A stretch of 46,018 nt of DNA from Acinetobacter sp. (GTDB lineage: Bacteria > Pseudomonadota > Gammaproteobacteria > Pseudomonadales > Moraxellaceae). Numbering within the stretch: the stretch's first letter is position 1; the number at the start of each line of letters is the position of its first letter. Location of the stretch: NCBI GenBank assembly GCA_030152275.1, contig JASLHF010000093.1, positions 1-46,018 of the forward strand. Direction: 5' to 3'. Below the pieces are notes generated by a model. That model was not told where the DNA came from. It worked only from the letters and a program-made list of their open reading frames with translations, and ran no database searches. A program made the translations under genes and the position numbers. This document shows positions 41,977-46,018 of this stretch, one piece after another.

Positions 41977-42007
41977 ATTTAAAACTATGGAGCAGCTTCA
42001 AGGTCAA
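41977..42007 (-). promoter_or_regulatory. MerR-type promoter and operator
   Basis: On the minus strand TTGACC (42002-42007) and TTAAAT (41977-41982) are separated by 19 bp, the stretched spacing typical of MerR-activated promoters. Between them lies an imperfect dyad (41984-42004) of the form ACTATGGAGC-A-GCTTCAAGGT. Confidence 0.8.
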
Positions 42008-42009
42008 GC

Positions 42010-42438
42010 ATGACAGCAAAAAAATATTATCTGATCAAAGAACTAGCGCAGCAGACAGGCCTCAGCACAGACACAATTCGCTTTTATGAAAAGAAAAATT
42101 TGCTTCAGCCCAGCTTCCGCGGAGACAATAATTACCGTCACTATGATGAAGAAATGCTCAAACGGCTAATTTTTATTAAACGCTGTCGCGATTTAGATAT
42201 ATCCCTAAATGAAATTCACAATCTGATTGAGCTGGAACAGCAGCCGGCGCAGAGCTGTCAAATGGTCAATCAGCTCATTGACCAACATATCACCCAAGTT
42301 TATGAAAAAATTAAAGAATTAGAAAAATTCAAGACTCAGCTTGAGGAGCTTCGCGCGACATGCAATGAAAATTCAAGCATCGATAATTGCCAAATTTTAA
42401 AGCAGCTTGAACAAAATACTGTAAAAAAACCCAACTAA
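42010..42438 (+). CDS. MerR-family metal-responsive regulator (CadR/PbrR-like)
   Basis: 142 residues. N-terminal winged helix (YLIKELAQQTGLSTDTIRFYEKKNLLQP, RHYDEEMLKRLIFIKRCRDL) and a dimerisation helix (about 85-120). Three cysteines fit a metal-binding loop: the first in QPAQSCQMVNQLI and two near the C-terminus (ATCNENSSIDNC). This layout resembles CadR/PbrR regulators of Cd(II)/Pb(II) or ZntR-like zinc sensors; the metal cannot be read. It starts just beyond its own operator, divergent from the efflux gene it should control. Confidence 0.9.
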   Translation: MTAKKYYLIKELAQQTGLSTDTIRFYEKKNLLQPSFRGDNNYRHYDEEMLKRLIFIKRCRDLDISLNEIHNLIELEQQPAQSCQMVNQLIDQHITQVYEKIKELEKFKTQLEELRATCNENSSIDNCQILKQLEQNTVKKPN

Positions 42439-42506
42439 TTTAGTAGGTTGAAACTTATTTTTTATTCCCTAAAATAAAGCCATAAATTTTTTATGCCTTT
42501 ATTGAC

Positions 42507-43913
42507 ATGACCATTTCACACGTGACTGAACTTCTTTCTCCTGCCGGCTCGCTTAAGAATATGCGCTATGCATTTGCTTATGGCGCAGACGCAGTATATG
42601 CAGGTCAGCCGCGTTACAGCCTGCGGGTGCGAAACAACGCATTTGATCATGACAACTTAGCCATCGGCATCACTGAAGCGCATGCTTTAGGTAAAAAGTT
42701 TTATGTCGTGGTGAACATTCAGCCGCATAATTCTAAGCTGAAGAACTTCATCCGCGACTTGACACCTGTTGTGGCTATGCAGCCGGATGCGCTGATTATG
42801 TCCGATCCCGGTTTGATTATGATGGTGCGTGAGCATTTCCCAGACATGCCGGTGCATTTGTCTGTGCAAGCCAATGCAGTCAATTGGGCAACTGTAAAAT
42901 TTTGGAAAAACATGGGCTTAACCCGCGTGATTTTATCACGTGAGCTGTCTATGGAAGAAATCGAGGAAATTAAAAATAACGTGCCGGACATGGAAATTGA
43001 AGTTTTCGTGCATGGCGCGTTATGCATGGCTTATTCCGGCCGCTGCTTACTTTCCGGCTATATGAACAAACGTGATGCCAATCAAGGCGCTTGCACCAAT
43101 GCGTGCCGCTGGGATTATAAAATTCACGAGGCAGCAGAAGATGAAACTGGCGATGTCATACCAGTTCAACAAATTGAAGAATCATTCAAAGAAACATCAT
43201 GCTGTCAAAACAAAGATGCCGATGAGCAGCACGCCATACAACAACACCAATTTGGCGAGCCGGTTTTATTACAACGCAATGAAGAAGACATGTTTGCTGC
43301 TGAAGAAGACGAACATGGCACTTACTTCATGAACTCTAAAGATCTGCGTGCCGTACAGCACGTTGAGCGTTTGACCCAAATGGGCATTCATTCGTTAAAG
43401 ATTGAAGGACGTACCAAATCTTATTTTTACTGTGCCCGCACTGCGCAAATTTACCGCAAAGCCATTGATGATGCATTAAGCGGTAAAGCTTTTGATCCAG
43501 CGCTGATGAGTCAACTTGAAGGTTTAGCCAACCGCGGCTATACCGAAGGTTTCCTGCGCCGCCATGTGCACAGCGAATATCAAAATTATGAAACCGGTTC
43601 ATCGCGTTTTGACCATCAGCAGTTTGTCGGTGAAGTTTTAGAGCGCAATGGTGATTACATCAAAATTGAAGTAAAAAACCGTTTTATTGTGGGTGATTCA
43701 TTAGAACTCATGACGACAGCTGGCAATATCACTTTCAATTTAACCGAGATGAAAGATAAAAAAGGGAATTTAATTTCCGATGCCAAAGGTTCAGGCCATA
43801 TTGTCGATATTCCTGTTCCAGCTGATGTTGATATGAATTACGCCCTGCTGATCCGCAATTTGCCAAATTCGACTGCAGATATTTCTGCATCGTCTTTGGC
43901 TTATCAGGCTTAA
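42507..43913 (+). CDS. trhP: Prephenate-dependent tRNA uridine(34) hydroxylase TrhP (peptidase U32 family)
   Basis: 468 residues. The U32 signature EVFVHGALCMAYSGRCLLSGY (about residues 164-184) and the conserved GACTNACRWDY match E. coli YegQ/TrhP, which uses prephenate to form 5-hydroxyuridine at tRNA U34. The second half, EDEHGTYFMNSKDLRAVQHVERL, LKIEGRTKSYFYCARTAQIYRKAIDDAL and RRHVHSEYQNYE, is typical. A segment near 205-250 containing ETSCCQNKDADEQ varies between species, and its double cysteine is unusual. The next gene starts 9 bases after the stop and encodes a ferredoxin that may be its electron or cluster partner. Confidence 0.95.
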   Translation: MTISHVTELLSPAGSLKNMRYAFAYGADAVYAGQPRYSLRVRNNAFDHDNLAIGITEAHALGKKFYVVVNIQPHNSKLKNFIRDLTPVVAMQPDALIMSDPGLIMMVREHFPDMPVHLSVQANAVNWATVKFWKNMGLTRVILSRELSMEEIEEIKNNVPDMEIEVFVHGALCMAYSGRCLLSGYMNKRDANQGACTNACRWDYKIHEAAEDETGDVIPVQQIEESFKETSCCQNKDADEQHAIQQHQFGEPVLLQRNEEDMFAAEEDEHGTYFMNSKDLRAVQHVERLTQMGIHSLKIEGRTKSYFYCARTAQIYRKAIDDALSGKAFDPALMSQLEGLANRGYTEGFLRRHVHSEYQNYETGSSRFDHQQFVGEVLERNGDYIKIEVKNRFIVGDSLELMTTAGNITFNLTEMKDKKGNLISDAKGSGHIVDIPVPADVDMNYALLIRNLPNSTADISASSLAYQA

Positions 43914-43922
43914 GTTAAACTC

Positions 43923-44177
43923 ATGGCTTTGCTGATTACAGACAAATGCATCAATTGCGACATGTGCCTGCCGGAATGTCCAAATGATGCAATTTATGAA
44001 GGCGCCAAAGTCTATGAAATTGACGCTGCGCGCTGTACAGAATGCGTCGGTTTTTATGAACATCAGACTTGTGTTTCGGTCTGCCCTATTGAATGCATTA
44101 TTCCTCATCCGGAGCATGTGGAATCTAAACAGCAGCTGCTGGAAAAATTTAAAGGTTTAAACCTATTTAACCAATGA
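43923..44177 (+). CDS. 4Fe-4S ferredoxin (YfhL-like)
   Basis: 84 residues with two 4Fe-4S motifs: CINCDMCLPECP (first cluster) and the longer-spaced C-x2-C-x8-C-x3-CP (CTECVGFYEHQTCVSVCP), a variant seen in YfhL/Alvin-type ferredoxins. Acidic stretches and a short C-terminal helix follow. The 9-base spacing to trhP makes co-transcription near certain. Confidence 0.93.
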   Translation: MALLITDKCINCDMCLPECPNDAIYEGAKVYEIDAARCTECVGFYEHQTCVSVCPIECIIPHPEHVESKQQLLEKFKGLNLFNQ

Positions 44178-44269
44178 CCTTGGGGAAGGCTAAATAAGAG
44201 GAATCAGGCTTCGGCTAAATTCCCTAAAATAAAAACTTGATAATGATAACTTAACACGCTGTGTTTACT

Positions 44270-44307
44270 AAAAAGGCCAAGGTATTGGGGAATGCCTTGG
44301 CCTTTTT
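44270..44307. terminator. Bidirectional terminator
   Basis: Perfect 13-bp stem AAAAAGGCCAAGG / CCTTGGCCTTTTT (44270-44282 with 44295-44307), lying between the convergent ferredoxin and AhpD-like genes. Confidence 0.9.
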
Positions 44308-44335
44308 ACTTTGGGTAAATAAAGTATTAAGGTTT

Positions 44336-44674
44336 TTAGTTTTTTTGCGCATCACACGCTTCTAAAGCGCGCAGTGCAAAAGTATAAGCAGCGCCTGCAT
44401 TCAGTGATATTGCGGTTGCCAAAGCGCCCGCAACTTCTGCTTCTGTGGCGCCGGCCTTCATTGCGGCCTCAGCATGCACAGAAATACAGCTTTCACAGCG
44501 GGTGGTTATCGCAACAGCCAAGGCAATGAGCTCTCGCGTTTTCAGATCCAAACCCTCTACAGCTGCGGCCTCCCCCAAAGATTGATACGCTTCTAACATT
44601 TTCGGATGCTTGCGGCCTAAATGTGCAAATGATGTCTTTACATGCTGTGTATGCTGTTTCCAATCTTTAAACAT
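44336..44674 (-). CDS. AhpD-like / carboxymuconolactone decarboxylase family protein
   Basis: 112 residues. The CMD core LDLKTRELIALAVAITTRCESCISVHAEAAMKAGATEAEVAGALATAISLNAGAAY contains the CxxC-x3-H redox motif (CESCISVH) of AhpD-like alkylhydroperoxidases. The protein is of typical single-domain length. The ATG at 44674 is preferred over the TTG at 44692. It is divergent from an AraC regulator and about 1.2 kb from ahpF, so a role in peroxide detoxification is likely. Confidence 0.9.
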   Translation of the reverse strand: MFKDWKQHTQHVKTSFAHLGRKHPKMLEAYQSLGEAAAVEGLDLKTRELIALAVAITTRCESCISVHAEAAMKAGATEAEVAGALATAISLNAGAAYTFALRALEACDAQKN

Positions 44675-44788
44675 GGCTTTACTCTGTTTCAATTGATGAT
44701 TGAGTATTGCAATTTTTAGAGCGTATTATTGATCTAAAAGTATCAACTTCCATTTTAAAAGTATCATTCGTTTGAAAGAATTATTTTT

Positions 44789-45742
44789 ATGCTAGATCAA
44801 CTGATTGAACTCGCCCAAATTGAAGGCAGTGTCGATACTGAATGTAAATTTGGCGGCACTTGGCAATATGCCGTAGATTTACAGCAAGATACAGCCATTG
44901 TGCATATTGTTAAATCTGGGCAAGGATGGCTCTATCTCAACCATAAGAAAATTTCAATACAAACCGGCGATGTGCTGTTTTTCCCGCATGGCACAGCACA
45001 TCAGTTTACCCATTTTCAAGAACACCCAGCGTTTGGGAAAGTTGAATCTTCTTCCTTTATCGAAAATCAGACCATTATTCATCGTCAGCATCCATCATTT
45101 GATTCTGATTTCAGTCTTAAAACCAATCATATAGAGCCACTCACTCTACATTTATTTTGCGCGCATTTTCATTATCAAAATAATTCAGATCTTTTTAGCG
45201 GTCTGCCTGAATTGATTCATTTAAATATCGGCCAATGCCAGTTAAACCCTGTATTGAGCTTACTTGAATACGAAATTCAGCAAGATTTTGGAAAAAACCA
45301 CGTTATTAATGCACTTTCAGAAATTTTATTGATTTATATTTTTCGTGAATTTATACAACAGCATACCCATTCCATAAGTGCATCGCACTTAATGCTTTGG
45401 CGACATTCCAAACTTAGCCCGCTGCTTCATGCAATTTTAAAATCACCTGAATTAAAATGGTCACTGGAGGATATGTTCAATTTTTTACATTGTTCAAGAA
45501 TTCAATTAATTCGGTTATTCAAAAAAGAACTAGACACAACACCACATGCTTTTTTGCTCAAAATCCGCCTGCAGCATGCCGCCTTACAGCTCAAAACCAG
45601 CAATCTCACAATATTGCAAATTGCTTCAAATTTAGGCTTTCAATCTGAAACTCATTTTGGCCGTGTATTTAAGCAGTACTATCATCAAACACCCCATAAC
45701 TATCGCAATCATGTTAGAAAAATAGATCAGCATAAACCGTAA
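44789..45742 (+). CDS. AraC-family transcriptional regulator with N-terminal cupin
   Basis: 317 residues. N-terminal cupin-type domain (AIVHIVKSGQGWLYL, then TGDVLFFPHGTAHQF) in the AraC_binding_2/Cupin_6 style, and a C-terminal pair of helix-turn-helix motifs (WSLEDMFNFLHCSRIQLIRLFKKELDTTPHAFLLKIRLQHAALQLK; ILQIASNLGFQSETHFGRVFKQYYHQTPHNYR). Divergent from the AhpD-like gene, which it probably controls; the effector is unknown. Confidence 0.92.
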   Translation: MLDQLIELAQIEGSVDTECKFGGTWQYAVDLQQDTAIVHIVKSGQGWLYLNHKKISIQTGDVLFFPHGTAHQFTHFQEHPAFGKVESSSFIENQTIIHRQHPSFDSDFSLKTNHIEPLTLHLFCAHFHYQNNSDLFSGLPELIHLNIGQCQLNPVLSLLEYEIQQDFGKNHVINALSEILLIYIFREFIQQHTHSISASHLMLWRHSKLSPLLHAILKSPELKWSLEDMFNFLHCSRIQLIRLFKKELDTTPHAFLLKIRLQHAALQLKTSNLTILQIASNLGFQSETHFGRVFKQYYHQTPHNYRNHVRKIDQHKP

Positions 45743-45749
45743 ATAAAAA

Positions 45750-45784
45750 AAGGAACTTCGGTGTTAGCTTCCAAAGTTCCTATA
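45750..45784 (-). terminator. Possible terminator on the minus strand
   Basis: AGGAACTT pairs with AAGTTCCT (15-nt loop), followed on the minus strand by T7. It would end readthrough from ahpF toward the AraC gene. Confidence 0.6.
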
Positions 45785-45820
45785 AACAGCGAATAAGAAA
45801 TGAATTTTCAATTTTTTACA

Positions 45821-45850
45821 GTGACAGAGGATGCGTACATCCTCTGTCAC
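45821..45850. terminator. Strong bidirectional terminator near ahpF
   Basis: Perfect 13-bp stem GTGACAGAGGATG / CATCCTCTGTCAC with a CGTA loop, then TTTTTG on the plus strand. On the minus strand the tail is TGTAAAAAATTG, so it serves the plus strand best. It lies 20 bases beyond the ahpF stop. Confidence 0.8.
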
Positions 45851-45870
45851 TTTTTGAAGTTTGACCGCGC

Positions 45871-46018
45871 TTAGTTGCCCGAACGGATAATGTAATCAAA
45901 TGCAGACAGCGATGCTTTCGCGCCTTCACCTGTGGCAATGATGATTTGTTTGTACGGTACAGTTGTACAGTCTCCGGCAGCAAATACACCTTTTACATTG
46001 GTTTCGTTGCGCTCGTTA
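45871..46018 (-). CDS. ahpF: Alkyl hydroperoxide reductase subunit F, C-terminus (partial)
   Basis: The last 48 codons of a minus-strand gene that continues past the window. GVFAAGDCTTVPYKQIIIATG and GAKASLSAFDYII are diagnostic of the C-terminus of AhpF, the flavin disulfide reductase that regenerates AhpC. The C in AAGDC and the surrounding GD motif belong to the FAD-binding domain, which is TrxB-like, but the TTVPYKQIIIA stretch distinguishes AhpF. Stop TAA at 45871-45873. Confidence 0.93.
   Translation of the reverse strand, partial: NERNETNVKGVFAAGDCTTVPYKQIIIATGEGAKASLSAFDYIIRSGN

Noticed and set aside
44239..44250. Fur-box-like GATAATGATAAC downstream of the ferredoxin
   Set aside because: It covers only about half the consensus and lies between convergent genes, where no promoter is needed.
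1..46018. CRISPR arrays, tRNA/rRNA genes and complete insertion sequences
   Set aside because: I searched by eye for regularly spaced repeats, tRNA T-loop patterns and transposase motifs and found none.

Overview
The window is a stretch of gammaproteobacterial chromosome that almost certainly belongs to Acinetobacter. The marks of the genus are the pheA - hisC-type aminotransferase - tyrA::aroA fusion order, the alaS - lysC - csrA order, a CsrA with a long C-terminal tail, a PBP1b gene followed by a TPR lipoprotein, an orphan gspE, and moderate GC with AT-rich spacers. It looks like ordinary core chromosome. I see no prophage, no complete insertion sequence, no CRISPR array, no tRNA or rRNA and no toxin or defence cluster. 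The only mobile DNA is the 3' end of a group II intron at the left edge.

Layout. Bases 1-190: intron 3' end and a terminator. 191-1213: GAPDH/E4PDH-family gene (minus). 1.7-6.5 kb: alaS, lysC and csrA (plus). 6.7-11.6 kb: rnhB, a 4-cysteine lipoprotein, cytochrome b561, a second 4-cysteine periplasmic protein, adenine/adenosine deaminase and a purine permease with a long leader. 11.55-13.1 kb: sparsely coding, holding a candidate small RNA or attenuator and an unlisted 54-residue membrane protein. 13.1-15.2 kb: yaaA, an alpha/beta hydrolase and a small cysteine-rich protein. 15.3-19.9 kb: aromatic amino acid operon pheA-hisC-tyrA/aroA (minus). 20.3-26.2 kb: DJ-1/PfpI-like protein, acyl-CoA dehydrogenase, dctA, ybiB (trpD2) and an unknown gene. 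26.4-30.9 kb: nadK-yeaC (minus) divergent from mrcB (PBP1b) and its lipoprotein partner. 31-32.2 kb: Nudix-ThiE fusion divergent from a small Fur-controlled hemP. 32.7-37.6 kb: qseC, qseB, ygiW and gspE (all minus). 37.9-41 kb: MgtC/DUF4010 membrane protein, trmO and fpr. 41.3-42.4 kb: metal efflux gene divergent from its MerR regulator, with a textbook 19-bp-spacer promoter. 42.5-44.2 kb: trhP plus ferredoxin. 44.3-46 kb: AhpD-like protein, AraC regulator and the 3' end of ahpF.

How the genes fit together. Several modules link amino acid and redox metabolism. PheA and TyrA both consume prephenate, and TrhP, encoded 23 kb away, uses prephenate to hydroxylate tRNA uridine 34. AhpF, the AhpD-like protein, YaaA, YgiW, Fpr, cytochrome b561 and the DJ-1-like protein are families commonly tied to peroxide or redox stress. 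Iron and metal handling is represented by HemP with a strong Fur box and by the MerR/CDF pair.

I found no convincing wholly new multi-gene system. The most useful new observations are: two paralogous 4-Cys secreted proteins with identical cysteine spacing either side of a cytochrome b561; an orphan terminator with an extended -10 promoter upstream of the purine permease; a 54-aa membrane protein; an unannotated hemP; a DJ-1 protein with an altered nucleophile elbow; and several perfect inverted repeats in divergent promoter regions.
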